In this document: piece by piece, positions 39,669-48,105 of the stretch
Layout of the letters: each line of letters starts with the position of its first letter
How positions within the stretch are numbered: the stretch's first letter is position 1
Assembly (NCBI RefSeq): GCF_010723575.1
Contig: NZ_BLKZ01000001.1
Span: 992,001-1,056,000 of the forward strand
Reading direction: 5' to 3'
Length of the DNA stretch: 64,000 nt
DNA from: Mycobacterium bourgelatii
GTDB taxonomy: Bacteria > Actinomycetota > Actinomycetes > Mycobacteriales > Mycobacteriaceae
Notes under the pieces: model-generated
Told to the model about the DNA's origin: nothing
Seen by the model: only the letters and a program-made list of their open reading frames with translations
The model's database searches: none
Made by a program: the position numbers and the translations under genes

Positions 39669-41862
39669 AGTCGAGGCGGTACCGGATCAGCCGAGAACTG
39701 TTGGCCACCACGGCAACTGACGAAGCGTTGTGCAGGATCGCAGCCAGCACCGGCGACAGCGCGCCGCCCGCCCCGATCAGCAGACCGGCCGCGTTGACGG
39801 CGATCGACATGCCGTAGTTCTGCCGGATGACGTCTACGGCCCGGGCCCCCAAATCCCGCACATCCAGTAGGCGGTGCAGGTTGTCGTTGGCCAGTGCGAC
39901 GTCGGCGGTCTCGACGGCGACATCCGTGCCGGCCAGGCCCATGGCGATCCCGATGTCCGCGGCGGCCAGCGCCGGGGCGTCGTTGATGCCGTCGCCGACC
40001 ATCCCCACGACGTAGCCGTCGTTTTGCAGTTCCCGCACCACCTCGAGCTTGTCCTCGGGCATCACCTCGGCGCGCCACTCGTCGATCTTCAGCTCCTCGG
40101 CCACCACCTTGGCGATGTCGGGATGGTCCCCGGTGAGCATGACAATCCGGCGAACGCCGTTGGCCCGCAGCTTCTTCAGCACCTCGGCGGCCTCGGGCCG
40201 CACCTCGTCGCGCAGGCTGATCAGCCCCACCAGCTTGCCGTCCACCGTCAACAGCAGTGGCGTCTCGGCCTGGGCGCGCAGTTTGTCGACCCACTCCGAC
40301 GCCCTCTTGGACACCCGGATCTTCTCGGCCCGCAGCAGTCCGGGACTGCCCAGCAGCAGGGTCCGGCCGTCGGCCCAGGTCCGCATACCCAGACCCACCA
40401 GCACCTCGCACTCCTCGTGCGGGGGAATCGTGATGTGGCGTTCCTCGGTCGAGCGGATGACGGCTTCGGCCAGCGGGTGACGAGAGTGGATCTCCGAGCT
40501 GGCGGCATAGGCCAGCACCTGCTCGGGCTCCCAATCCTTGTGCAAGGAAACGATATTGGTCACGACGGGCCGCCCGACGGTCAGGGTGCCGGTCTTGTCG
40601 AACACGATCGCGTCCACCCGGCCCGCCTGCTCGAGGTGCGAACCGCCCTTGATCAGGATGCCGCGGCGCGCGCCGTTTCCGATCGCGGCGCTGATGGCCG
40701 TCGGCGTGGACAGCCCGACCGCGCATGGGCAGGCGATCAACAGCATGGTCATCGCGCGCCGGACGTCGCCGGTCACCAGCAGGGTCAGGCCCGACAGGAT
40801 GAATGAGGTGGGCACGAAGCGGCGGGAGAAGGTCTCGCCGACCGTCTGGATCGGTGCCCGGTCGTGTTGTGCCTCCTCGACTCGGGCGATGATGCGCCCG
40901 ATGGTGGTCTGCTTGCCGACCGCTTCGGCGCGCACCACCAGACGGCCGCGCTCCACCACCGAACCGGCGTGCACGTGCTGGCCCGCCGTGATGCTGACCG
41001 GCAAGTTCTCGCCGGTGATCGCGGACTGGTTGACCACCGCCTCGCCCTCGACCACTTCGCCGTCGACTGGGATCGCAACGTGGTCGTGGACGACCACCTC
41101 GTCGCCGATCTGCACCGAATCGGTGGCCACCTGGACCTCCGTGACGGCGTCGGGCCCCCCGGCAGGATCAGTCAGTCGGATCCAGGTGGTGTCTTGGTTG
41201 CCGCGCAGCAACTCCGAAATCGCCCGGCGGGTCCGCCGCAGCGTCAGATCCTGCAGATATTCGCCGATGTTGAGCAGCCACAGCACGGTGAGCGCGACGA
41301 CGTTCTCCCGCAGGATCAGGCTGGCGATCGTCGCCGCCGAGACCAGTGCGTCGGTGCCGAGCTTCCCCGAGCCGACCGAGCGAAACGCCCCGCGCAGGAA
41401 GGGGTATCCGGTGAAGATCGTGACGCCGGTGGCGACCGTGCGACCGCTGGGCCCGAGCAGTGGTGGTCGCGCGAACACGTATCGCCGGACGCCCAACAGC
41501 GCTAACGCCGCGCCCCCGATGACCATGCGCAGCACGTCCGCGTTGCGGATTTCCGACGAATGCGGGGCGCGGGTTGGAATCAGATCGGCGGCAACGTGCG
41601 CGGCGCGGCCGATGGCGGCCAGGACCGCCGCGCGGTCACAGCGCTTGGGCGAATACCAGACCACGACCGACCCGGTGCGCGGGTAAGCATGCACGACGCG
41701 CACACCGTCCTCCTTGGCGACGGCCTCTTCGACCGCGACCGCGCGCCGCGAATCCGAGCGCACCCACGGCACTCGGACGCGCATTCGCCCGGCAGCGTCG
41801 GAAACCACCTCCAAGGTCGGATCGTCCGAATCGGCGACGTCGGGGACCAGCGCGAGCGACAT
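39667..41862 (-). CDS. ctpC: Metal-exporting P1B-type ATPase CtpC
   Basis: Membrane P-type ATPase of 731 residues that exports Zn (Mn has also been proposed) and protects against metal poisoning in macrophages. An N-terminal cytoplasmic metal-associated-like region spans about 15-90. Membrane helices follow, then the actuator motif TGENLP, the ion-path motif ACPCAVGLSTPTA, phosphorylated Asp in DKTGTLTVGRP and the hinge GDGINDAPAL. pacL1 lies 1 base upstream. It corresponds to Rv3270. Confidence 0.96.
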   Translation of the reverse strand: MSLALVPDVADSDDPTLEVVSDAAGRMRVRVPWVRSDSRRAVAVEEAVAKEDGVRVVHAYPRTGSVVVWYSPKRCDRAAVLAAIGRAAHVAADLIPTRAPHSSEIRNADVLRMVIGGAALALLGVRRYVFARPPLLGPSGRTVATGVTIFTGYPFLRGAFRSVGSGKLGTDALVSAATIASLILRENVVALTVLWLLNIGEYLQDLTLRRTRRAISELLRGNQDTTWIRLTDPAGGPDAVTEVQVATDSVQIGDEVVVHDHVAIPVDGEVVEGEAVVNQSAITGENLPVSITAGQHVHAGSVVERGRLVVRAEAVGKQTTIGRIIARVEEAQHDRAPIQTVGETFSRRFVPTSFILSGLTLLVTGDVRRAMTMLLIACPCAVGLSTPTAISAAIGNGARRGILIKGGSHLEQAGRVDAIVFDKTGTLTVGRPVVTNIVSLHKDWEPEQVLAYAASSEIHSRHPLAEAVIRSTEERHITIPPHEECEVLVGLGMRTWADGRTLLLGSPGLLRAEKIRVSKRASEWVDKLRAQAETPLLLTVDGKLVGLISLRDEVRPEAAEVLKKLRANGVRRIVMLTGDHPDIAKVVAEELKIDEWRAEVMPEDKLEVVRELQNDGYVVGMVGDGINDAPALAAADIGIAMGLAGTDVAVETADVALANDNLHRLLDVRDLGARAVDVIRQNYGMSIAVNAAGLLIGAGGALSPVLAAILHNASSVAVVANSSRLIRYRLD

Positions 41863-41863
41863 A

Positions 41864-42142
41864 TCAGTGATCGTGCTCGTGCACGCCGACGGCTGGAGTG
41901 GGCGCCTCCTCGCCGATGCGCTCGCGAGCCTCGGCCATCACGTCGGCGATTTTGAGCCGGGCCGATTCCGCGGCTTCCTCGGCCTTGCGGGTTCCGCGCA
42001 GACCCAGTTCCGCCGCCGTTACCGCAGTCTGGTGCAGCGGCGCCTTGGCGAGGCCCTTTTTCAAGGCCTCGTAGGCGGTCACCCCGACCAGACCGGTGAC
42101 CACCGTCGCTGCCGCCTTCCCTAGGAGCGCCTGGAATGCCAT
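41864..42142 (-). CDS. pacL1: PacL1-type P-ATPase partner (DUF1490)
   Basis: Small membrane-associated protein of 92 residues. A Gly/Ala-rich hydrophobic helix (about 8-30) is followed by a charged helix and a short metal-binding tail, VHEHDH, at the very C-terminus. In M. tuberculosis PacL1 (Rv3269) binds Zn with a similar tail, clusters CtpC in membrane platforms and stabilises it. The gene directly precedes ctpC with 1 base between them, so the pair is co-expressed in a fixed order. Confidence 0.92.
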   Translation of the reverse strand: MAFQALLGKAAATVVTGLVGVTAYEALKKGLAKAPLHQTAVTAAELGLRGTRKAEEAAESARLKIADVMAEARERIGEEAPTPAVGVHEHDH

Positions 42143-42251
42143 CGCGCGAAACCTTCCTGCTGAGTTCTGGGTTAACCCGACGCTAACATTGAAATATTGC
42201 TATATCAACATGGATCTGCGACTTGGTCCCCGGGAAGACGCCGCGGACGAC

Positions 42252-42977
42252 TCACAGGACGCGAGTGACCTTTTCGGTCTCGATCCGCCGCGGCAGCGCA
42301 GCCTGGTCCGGGTTGGCGACCTGCACCAGCGACCCGCCGACGGCCATGATCGCCAGCAGCCCAGCCACCAACTCGTCGGGCGTGTCCCACGACGCGGTGG
42401 ACAGGACGCGATCGGTAGCACCCAGACCTTGCGCCGTCGCCGATTCCCGACAATCGGCCAGCACCCGTTCCGCCGTTCGACCGGCCAGGGCCGGCCCCGG
42501 GTTGCTTTCGGGCACGATCTGGTCACCATGCACCCGCACGGCGGTCGCGTAGTCGGTGACGCCGATCGGCACGTCGGGCGCCGGCCGGCCGAACGGGTCC
42601 AGCGACAACACCGCGACCTCGCCGCCCGCCACCGCCTCGTCGGCTTCGTCGAGTCGTTCGGCGGTGCACAGCGCCAGATCCGCCGGTCCGGAAAGCACGA
42701 CCTCGGCGCCGATCCACCACACACCGAACAACACCGCGGCCGTCTGCCAATGTGCGGGCAACAGCACGGCGACCTTGCTGCCGGCCCCGGCGGCGAGTTC
42801 GTCGCGCAACAGATTGCCGGTCTTGGCGGCCCAGTTGGCCAGCGTCACCGCGGACAACTCGATGCGCTCGCCTGTCGAATCGTCGTAGTAGGTGATCCGG
42901 GGGCCAACCGGATCGGCGCGGAGCATCGGATCCAGGATCGCCGCGCTGAGCGTTGTCGCCGCGCTCAGTTGATGCAC
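42252..42977 (-). CDS. TIGR03089-family protein (Rv3268-like)
   Basis: Protein of 241 residues resembling a truncated AMP-binding (acyl-adenylate) domain, e.g. VTLANWAAKTGNLLRDEL and KVAVLLPAHWQTAAVLFGVWWIGAEVVL. The catalytic P-loop and the C-terminal half of the adenylate-forming fold are missing, as in the whole actinobacterial TIGR03089 family, so it is not expected to be an active ligase. The function is unknown. The GTG at 42977 overlaps the end of lcp1 by 13 bases, so the two are coupled. It corresponds to Rv3268. Confidence 0.88.
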   Translation of the reverse strand: MHQLSAATTLSAAILDPMLRADPVGPRITYYDDSTGERIELSAVTLANWAAKTGNLLRDELAAGAGSKVAVLLPAHWQTAAVLFGVWWIGAEVVLSGPADLALCTAERLDEADEAVAGGEVAVLSLDPFGRPAPDVPIGVTDYATAVRVHGDQIVPESNPGPALAGRTAERVLADCRESATAQGLGATDRVLSTASWDTPDELVAGLLAIMAVGGSLVQVANPDQAALPRRIETEKVTRVL

Positions 42978-44431
42978 TCCGGGCTATCCGAGCCCGCGGT
43001 CAGGATCCGCGAGGCGGGGGGAGTTGCGCCATCGGAAGCCCCCTGGTTCGAGGCGCGTACGGGGGTCACGGTCCCGGTCCCGCTGAGCCCCGAACCCGGC
43101 CCGGTGTAGTCGTTGGACAGCACCACGCGCACCGACCCCGGCGGGATGGACGCATCGGCGACGACGGGCAACCCGCCCAACTCCTTGGCGACCTCTTGGG
43201 CCCCCTTGTCGTCGGTCTTGGCTGCCCGGACCTGGCTGCCCTTCACGTGGGCGCCATCGTTGTTGCCAACGGTCCCGGTGCCAAATCCCTTGGCGGCCAA
43301 CACCCCTGAAACGGCCGACGCGAGCCCGTTGATGTCGGTGTCGTTGAGCACATCGGCGGTGGTCTTGTCCGGTGAGTAGGCGAGTTCCTCGGTCTTGCCC
43401 TCGTCCTGCTCGTGCAGCAGCCCGCCGACCCATTCCTGGACCTGACGGGGATCCACCCGCACCACGCTGTGCATGCCGTCGTCGCTCCAGCCCGCGCCGT
43501 CGACGACGGGGATGGTGGCGAAGGCGACGTTTCCGCCGGCCAGCTTCTGCAACTGGCCCATGAAGTCCATCACGTCCCAACCCGAGGACAGCACCACCGA
43601 GCGCTGCACCGCCTGCTCGAGCCGTTTCAAAGTGGCGGGGCTGGACAGTGTCTTGCCGGAGATGACCCGATGCGCCAAGGACGCCATCACCACCTGCTGA
43701 CGAACCACCCGATCCAGGTCGCCGCGCGGCAGATCGTGGCGCTGGCGGACGAAGCTCAGTGCCTGCGGCCCGTCGAGTCGCTGCCGGCCGGCGGGGAAGT
43801 CTGCCCCGGATAGCGGCTCGAACACCGGCTCCTTGAGGCAGACGTCGACGCCGCCGAGGGCGTCGGTGATCAACGCAAAGCCGAGCAGTCCGATCTCGGC
43901 GTAGTGGTCGACGGTGACTCCGGTGAGCGCGGCCACCGTCTTGATCAGGGCCTCGCGCCCGGCTTCGGTCCCGGCGGCCGCGGCTTCGTCGGGCGATGCG
44001 CCGGCCTGTACGAGTTTGACCCGCTTGGTCTCTCGGGTCTCCCCGTAGACGCCGTTGATCTTGGTCTTTCCCAGGCCCGGGGCCTGGACGTAGGAGTCGC
44101 GCGGTATCGAGATCGCGGTCGCCGACCTGCCGTTGTTCGGTATCCGGACCAGGATGATGGTGTCGGTGTTGGTGGCTTCCTCGTCGCCGGCCCGCAGCGT
44201 CGCAAGTTCCTCCGCGGTCAACGGATTACCGTGCGCGTCCGTTCGGCTGTCCAGGCCCACCAGCAATATGTCGATGGCGCCGTCCTGGGCGCCGCGCCCC
44301 AGTGACGGCGAAGACATGTGAAAGATGCCGTCCTCAAAGGACCGGACGCTGGTCCAGGCGACCCCGGTGCCAAGGACGATTGCGACGGCCAGCGCGGTCC
44401 CGATCGCACGAGCCACACGTTGCACAGGCAT
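42965..44431 (-). CDS. lcp1: LytR-CpsA-Psr protein Lcp1 (arabinogalactan-peptidoglycan ligase)
   Basis: Membrane-anchored phosphotransferase, 488 residues, that joins arabinogalactan to peptidoglycan; the H37Rv equivalent is Rv3267 (Lcp1). One N-terminal helix (about 8-28) is followed by the LCP domain (about 50-280) with LLVGLDSRTDAHG, ISIPRDSYV and SFVRQRHDLPRGDLDRVVRQQ, which bind polyprenyl pyrophosphate. A LytR_C domain spans about 370-470. The ATG at 44431 is preferred to the GTG just before it because a TAGCCT -10 box ends 6 bases upstream of this ATG. It is divergent from rmlD-wbbL, which make the linker it uses. Confidence 0.94.
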   Translation of the reverse strand: MPVQRVARAIGTALAVAIVLGTGVAWTSVRSFEDGIFHMSSPSLGRGAQDGAIDILLVGLDSRTDAHGNPLTAEELATLRAGDEEATNTDTIILVRIPNNGRSATAISIPRDSYVQAPGLGKTKINGVYGETRETKRVKLVQAGASPDEAAAAGTEAGREALIKTVAALTGVTVDHYAEIGLLGFALITDALGGVDVCLKEPVFEPLSGADFPAGRQRLDGPQALSFVRQRHDLPRGDLDRVVRQQVVMASLAHRVISGKTLSSPATLKRLEQAVQRSVVLSSGWDVMDFMGQLQKLAGGNVAFATIPVVDGAGWSDDGMHSVVRVDPRQVQEWVGGLLHEQDEGKTEELAYSPDKTTADVLNDTDINGLASAVSGVLAAKGFGTGTVGNNDGAHVKGSQVRAAKTDDKGAQEVAKELGGLPVVADASIPPGSVRVVLSNDYTGPGSGLSGTGTVTPVRASNQGASDGATPPASRILTAGSDSPECIN

Positions 44432-44437
44432 CACTGT

Positions 44438-44443
44438 AGGCTA
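44438..44443 (-). promoter_or_regulatory. -10 box for leaderless lcp1
   Basis: TAGCCT on the minus strand ends 6 bases before the ATG at 44431 and only 3 before the alternative GTG at 44434. Confidence 0.5.
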
Positions 44444-44498
44444 CTTGTGTCACAGCCAGATTCCGGTTAGCTGAGCCCGGCGTGCCAGACTCGACCCC

Positions 44499-45425
44499 AT
44501 GACAGGCGGGTCAACAAGGCTGGTGATCACCGGGGCTGGTGGGCAGCTGGGTAGCCATTTGGCGGCGCTGGCCGCCCGCGCCGGCCGCGCCTACACGGCC
44601 TTCACCTCCGCGGAGTGGGACATCACCGACCCGGACGCGGCCGCGCGCAACATTCAAGCTGGCGATGTAGTGGTCAATTGCGCGGCATACACCGACGTCG
44701 ACGGCGCCGAAAGCGACGAGGCGGGCGCATACGCGGTCAACGCGACGGGTCCCGAACTGCTCGCGCGGGCCTGTGCCCGCGTCGGCGCCCAGTTGATCCA
44801 CGTCTCCACCGACTACGTGTTCAACGGCGACTTCGGTGGCGGCGAGCCACGCCCCTACGAGCCGGACGACCCAACCGGACCGCAGGGCGTTTATGCCGCA
44901 AGCAAACTCGCCGGTGAACGGGCCGTGTTGCAGGCGTTGCCGGACGCCATCGTGGTGCGCACCGCCTGGGTCTACACCGGCGGGTCCGGCAAGGACTTCA
45001 TCGCCGTGATGCGACGGCTGGCCGCCGGTGACGGCCCGATCAAGGTGGTCGACGACCAGACCGGTACACCGACCTACGTCGCCGACCTGGCCGCCGGTTT
45101 GTTGGAGCTGGCCGACTCCTGGCAAGAGAAAGACATTCGCGGGCGCATCCTGCACGCGGCCAACGAGGGCGTGGTGTCCCGGTTCGAGCAGGCCCGCGCG
45201 GTGTTCGAAGAATCCGGCGCGGATCCGCAGCGGGTGAACCCGTGCAGCACCGCCGAATTTCCACGCCCGGCGGTGCGACCGAGCTACTCCGCGCTGTCGA
45301 GCCGCTCCTGGGTTGCTGCTGGCCTGACGCCGTTACGGCCATGGCGCAGTGCGCTTGTCGCGGCGTTGAAGACGGCTAGCAACGGGGCTTCGGTGGAACG
45401 AGCGATACCCTCGACGCGTGACTGA
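44499..45425 (+). CDS. rmlD: dTDP-4-dehydrorhamnose reductase RmlD
   Basis: Last step of dTDP-L-rhamnose synthesis, NADPH-dependent, 308 residues, SDR fold. The cofactor motif TGAGGQLG is at residues 11-18, STDYVFNGD follows the nucleotide sheet, and YAASKLAGE carries the Tyr and Lys of the catalytic YxxxK. Rhamnose is needed for the linker between arabinogalactan and peptidoglycan, so the gene is expected to be essential. A CAGACT box 7 bases before the ATG hints at a leaderless mRNA. It overlaps wbbL by 8 bases. It corresponds to Rv3266c. Confidence 0.96.
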   Translation: MTGGSTRLVITGAGGQLGSHLAALAARAGRAYTAFTSAEWDITDPDAAARNIQAGDVVVNCAAYTDVDGAESDEAGAYAVNATGPELLARACARVGAQLIHVSTDYVFNGDFGGGEPRPYEPDDPTGPQGVYAASKLAGERAVLQALPDAIVVRTAWVYTGGSGKDFIAVMRRLAAGDGPIKVVDDQTGTPTYVADLAAGLLELADSWQEKDIRGRILHAANEGVVSRFEQARAVFEESGADPQRVNPCSTAEFPRPAVRPSYSALSSRSWVAAGLTPLRPWRSALVAALKTASNGASVERAIPSTRD

Positions 45426-46368
45426 CGTCCTGCCGGTCGTAGCGGTGACCTATTCGCCGGGTCCGCATCTGGAGCGGTTCCTGGCGTCGTTGTCGCTTGC
45501 CACCGAGCGTCCGGTCAGCGTGATCTTGGCCGACAACGGCTCCACCGACGGGACTCCGGAGGCCGCGGTGGAGCGCTACCCCAACGTGCGGCTGCTGCGG
45601 ACCGGGGCCAACCTCGGATACGGGACCGCGGTGAACCGCACGATCGCCCAACTCTCCGAGCTCACACCGACTGGGACCGGCCTGCCATCGGAGGGAGAGT
45701 CCTGGGTCGACGACTTTGTGATCGTGGCCAACCCCGACGTGCAGTGGGGCCCGGGCAGCATCGACGCCCTGCTGGAGGCGGCCGCCCGCTGGCCGCGCGC
45801 CGGCGCGCTGGGGCCGCTGGTCCGTGATCCCGACGGGTCGGTGTACCCGTCGGCGCGTCACCTGCCGAGCCTGGTCCGCGGCAGCATGCACGCGGTGCTC
45901 GGGCCGTTCTGGCCGCGCAATCCCTGGACCGTGGCCTACCGCCAGGAACGGCTCGAACCCAGTGAACGGCCGGTGGGCTGGCTGTCCGGGTCGTGCCTGT
46001 TGGTGCGGCGGTCGGCGTTCGCCGAAATCGGCGGATTCGACGAGCGGTACTTCATGTACATGGAGGACGTCGACCTCGGTGACCGGCTGGGTAAGGCCGG
46101 CTGGCTCAGTGTCTACGTGCCGTCGGCCGAAGTCCTGCACCACAAGGGCCACTCGACGGGCCGCGACCCGGCCACCCATCTGGCCGCGCATCACAAGAGC
46201 ACCTACCTCTTCCTTGCCGACCGGCATCCGGGTTGGTGGCGCGCCCCATTGCGCTGGACACTGCGCGGTACGCTCGCCGCGCGTTCTCGCCTGATGGTGC
46301 ACAGCGCGCGCCGGGCACTGAAGCGGGATTCGCGAAGGGAACTGAAACTGGCGGAAGGGCGGCGCTGA
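45418..46368 (+). CDS. wbbL1: Rhamnosyltransferase WbbL
   Basis: GT2 glycosyltransferase of 316 residues that adds L-rhamnose from dTDP-Rha to decaprenyl-PP-GlcNAc, making the arabinogalactan linker. The nucleotide-sugar region is LADNGSTDGTPE; FVIVANPDVQ supplies the DxD-like metal site; GSCLLVRRSAFAEIGGFDERYFMYMEDVDL is the acceptor part, written in the gene near residues 190-220. The GTG start lies inside the rmlD 3' end. Rv3265c equivalent. Confidence 0.95.
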   Translation: MTDVLPVVAVTYSPGPHLERFLASLSLATERPVSVILADNGSTDGTPEAAVERYPNVRLLRTGANLGYGTAVNRTIAQLSELTPTGTGLPSEGESWVDDFVIVANPDVQWGPGSIDALLEAAARWPRAGALGPLVRDPDGSVYPSARHLPSLVRGSMHAVLGPFWPRNPWTVAYRQERLEPSERPVGWLSGSCLLVRRSAFAEIGGFDERYFMYMEDVDLGDRLGKAGWLSVYVPSAEVLHHKGHSTGRDPATHLAAHHKSTYLFLADRHPGWWRAPLRWTLRGTLAARSRLMVHSARRALKRDSRRELKLAEGRR

Positions 46369-46369
46369 G

Positions 46370-47461
46370 GTGGCTGACTCGTTGGATCCCTCTCAAGTCG
46401 ATGCGGTGATCCTGGTCGGCGGCAAAGGCACCAGGCTGCGTCCGCTGACCCTGTCGGCTCCCAAGCCGATGCTGCCCACCGCCGGGCTGCCCTTCCTCAC
46501 CCATCTGCTGTCGAGGATCGCCGCGGCGGGCATCGAGCACGTGATCCTGGGCACCTCATATCGCGCCGCGGTGTTCGAGGCCGAGTTCGGCGACGGCTCC
46601 AAACTGGGCCTGCAGATCGACTATGAGACCGAAGAGAACCCGCTGGGCACCGGTGGCGGCATCGCGAATGTGGCGGGCAAGCTGCGTCACGACACCGTGC
46701 TGGTGTTCAACGGCGACGTGCTTTCCGGAGCCGACCTGGGCCAGTTGCTGCAGTTCCACAAGACGAACGAGGCCGACGTCACGCTGCACCTGGTGCGAGT
46801 CAGCGATCCGCGCGCGTTCGGTTGTGTGCCCACCGACGAGGAGGGCCGCGTCGTCGCCTTCCTGGAAAAGACGCAGGATCCGCCTACCGACCAGATCAAC
46901 GCGGGCTGCTACGTCTTCGAGCGCAAGATCATCGACCGGATACCGCGGGGCCGCGAGGTTTCGGTGGAGCGCGAGGTGTTCCCGGCCCTGCTGTCCGACC
47001 CCGAGGTCAAGGTGTGCGGCTACGTCGACGCCACCTATTGGCGCGACATGGGCACACCCGAAGACTTCGTGCGCGGATCGTCGGACCTGGTGCGCGGGAT
47101 CGCCCCGTCGCCGGCTCTGCAGGGCCAGCGTGGCGAGAAGTTGGTGCATGACGGGGCGGCGGTGGCCCCCGGCGCGGTGCTGATCGGCGGCACGGTGGTG
47201 GGGCGGGGAGCCGAGATCGGCCCCGGCGTCCGACTCGACGGAGCGGTCATCTTCGACGGTGTGAAGGTCGAGGCGGGCAGCGTGATCGAGCGCTCGATCA
47301 TCGGTTTCGGTGCCCGCATCGGCCCGCGGGCGCTGATCCGCGACGGGGTGATCGGCGACGGTGCGGACATCGGCGCGCGCTGCGAGCTGTTGCGTGGCGC
47401 GCGGGTGTGGCCGGGTGTGTCGATTCCCGACGGCGGCATCCGCTACTCGTCCGACGTGTGA
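46370..47461 (+). CDS. manB: Mannose-1-phosphate guanylyltransferase (GDP-mannose pyrophosphorylase)
   Basis: Makes GDP-mannose from mannose-1-P and GTP for lipoarabinomannan, PIMs and glycoproteins, 363 residues. The N-terminal nucleotidyltransferase begins VDAVILVGGKGTRLRPLT and has VFNGDVLSG as metal/nucleotide site. From about residue 255 there are left-handed beta-helix hexapeptide repeats (PGAVLIGGTVVGRGAEIGPG). H37Rv names Rv3264c manB, although manC is the usual enzyme name. The GTG start is one base after the wbbL stop. It completes the ManA-PmmA-ManB route; the other two genes are 8 kb downstream. Confidence 0.94.
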   Translation: MADSLDPSQVDAVILVGGKGTRLRPLTLSAPKPMLPTAGLPFLTHLLSRIAAAGIEHVILGTSYRAAVFEAEFGDGSKLGLQIDYETEENPLGTGGGIANVAGKLRHDTVLVFNGDVLSGADLGQLLQFHKTNEADVTLHLVRVSDPRAFGCVPTDEEGRVVAFLEKTQDPPTDQINAGCYVFERKIIDRIPRGREVSVEREVFPALLSDPEVKVCGYVDATYWRDMGTPEDFVRGSSDLVRGIAPSPALQGQRGEKLVHDGAAVAPGAVLIGGTVVGRGAEIGPGVRLDGAVIFDGVKVEAGSVIERSIIGFGARIGPRALIRDGVIGDGADIGARCELLRGARVWPGVSIPDGGIRYSSDV

Positions 47462-47471
47462 CCCCCCGCTC

Positions 47472-47511
47472 GCCGGGTGGCCCACCCCCGTTTGCCGGGT
47501 GGCCCACCCCC
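47472..47511. repeat. Two 18-bp direct repeats with internal palindrome
   Basis: GCCGGGTGGCCCACCCCC occurs at 47472-47489 and 47494-47511. Each contains the 13-base palindrome GGGTGG-C-CCACCC. They follow the manB stop directly, and a partial third copy (CGGGTGGCCC) lies in the end of the NUDIX gene. Confidence 0.75.
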
Positions 47512-47522
47512 TGTTCGCCGAA

Positions 47523-47570
47523 CGTCACGCTGGCGCGACGCTCGACGCCGGCCGTCGCGTTAGCGTGACG
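47523..47570. terminator. 18-bp hairpin between convergent manB and NUDIX genes
   Basis: Arm 1 is 47523-47540 (starts CGTCACGCTG), the loop is 47541-47552, and arm 2 is 47553-47570 (ends AGCGTGACG). Sixteen Watson-Crick pairs plus two G-T pairs make a near-perfect stem usable in both directions, so it is a good candidate bidirectional terminator. It overlaps the last codons of the NUDIX gene. Confidence 0.6.
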
Positions 47571-48105
47571 CTCGACGGGTGGCCCGGGCGACCAGACTCC
47601 TCAGCGCGTGATCGGCACCGTCGGGCAGGCCGTCCGCCGGCCACCACTGCAGGTCATCAGACTCGTCGCTGATCGCGATCTGTGCGCCCGCCGGCGCGTG
47701 CGCGACGAACTGCAGGTCGAGGTGGCGGGTCGGTACGCCCAACGAGCAGGTGACCGGGTGGACGTGCACGGCGGCCAGTTCGGGGTCGATGCGTAACCCA
47801 TCGATGCCGGATTCCTCGAAGGCCTCGCGCAGCGCGGCGGCGACGATGTCGGTGTCCTCGTCGTCGCAGTGCCCGCCGAGCTGGACCCAGCGGCCCACCC
47901 GTGGATGCAGGGTGAGCAGCACCTGACCGCCGGTGTGATCGAGCACGATCGTCGAGGCGGTGACGTGACCGGGTACGCACTCGCGCTGGCAGGAGTCCTC
48001 GCGGGCGTGCACGAAGCTGAGCACCGCGTGCCGCAGCGAGTCCTGGTCCGGGTCTGGGGCCTGCCACCGGGTCAAGGTCGTGATCACCGACTGTCGGACG
48101 CTCAC
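47560..48105 (-). CDS. NUDIX hydrolase
   Basis: Cleaves nucleoside diphosphates linked to another group, 181 residues. The NUDIX box runs from GGHCDDEDTDIVAAALREAF into EESGI (GX5EX7REUXEEXGU). An N-terminal helical part precedes it. The substrate cannot be deduced; sanitising or sugar-nucleotide hydrolysis are options. The GTG start overlaps the mamA stop (GTGA), so the two are translationally coupled. I do not recall this gene beside mamA in H37Rv. Confidence 0.88.
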   Translation of the reverse strand: MSVRQSVITTLTRWQAPDPDQDSLRHAVLSFVHAREDSCQRECVPGHVTASTIVLDHTGGQVLLTLHPRVGRWVQLGGHCDDEDTDIVAAALREAFEESGIDGLRIDPELAAVHVHPVTCSLGVPTRHLDLQFVAHAPAGAQIAISDESDDLQWWPADGLPDGADHALRSLVARATRRASR

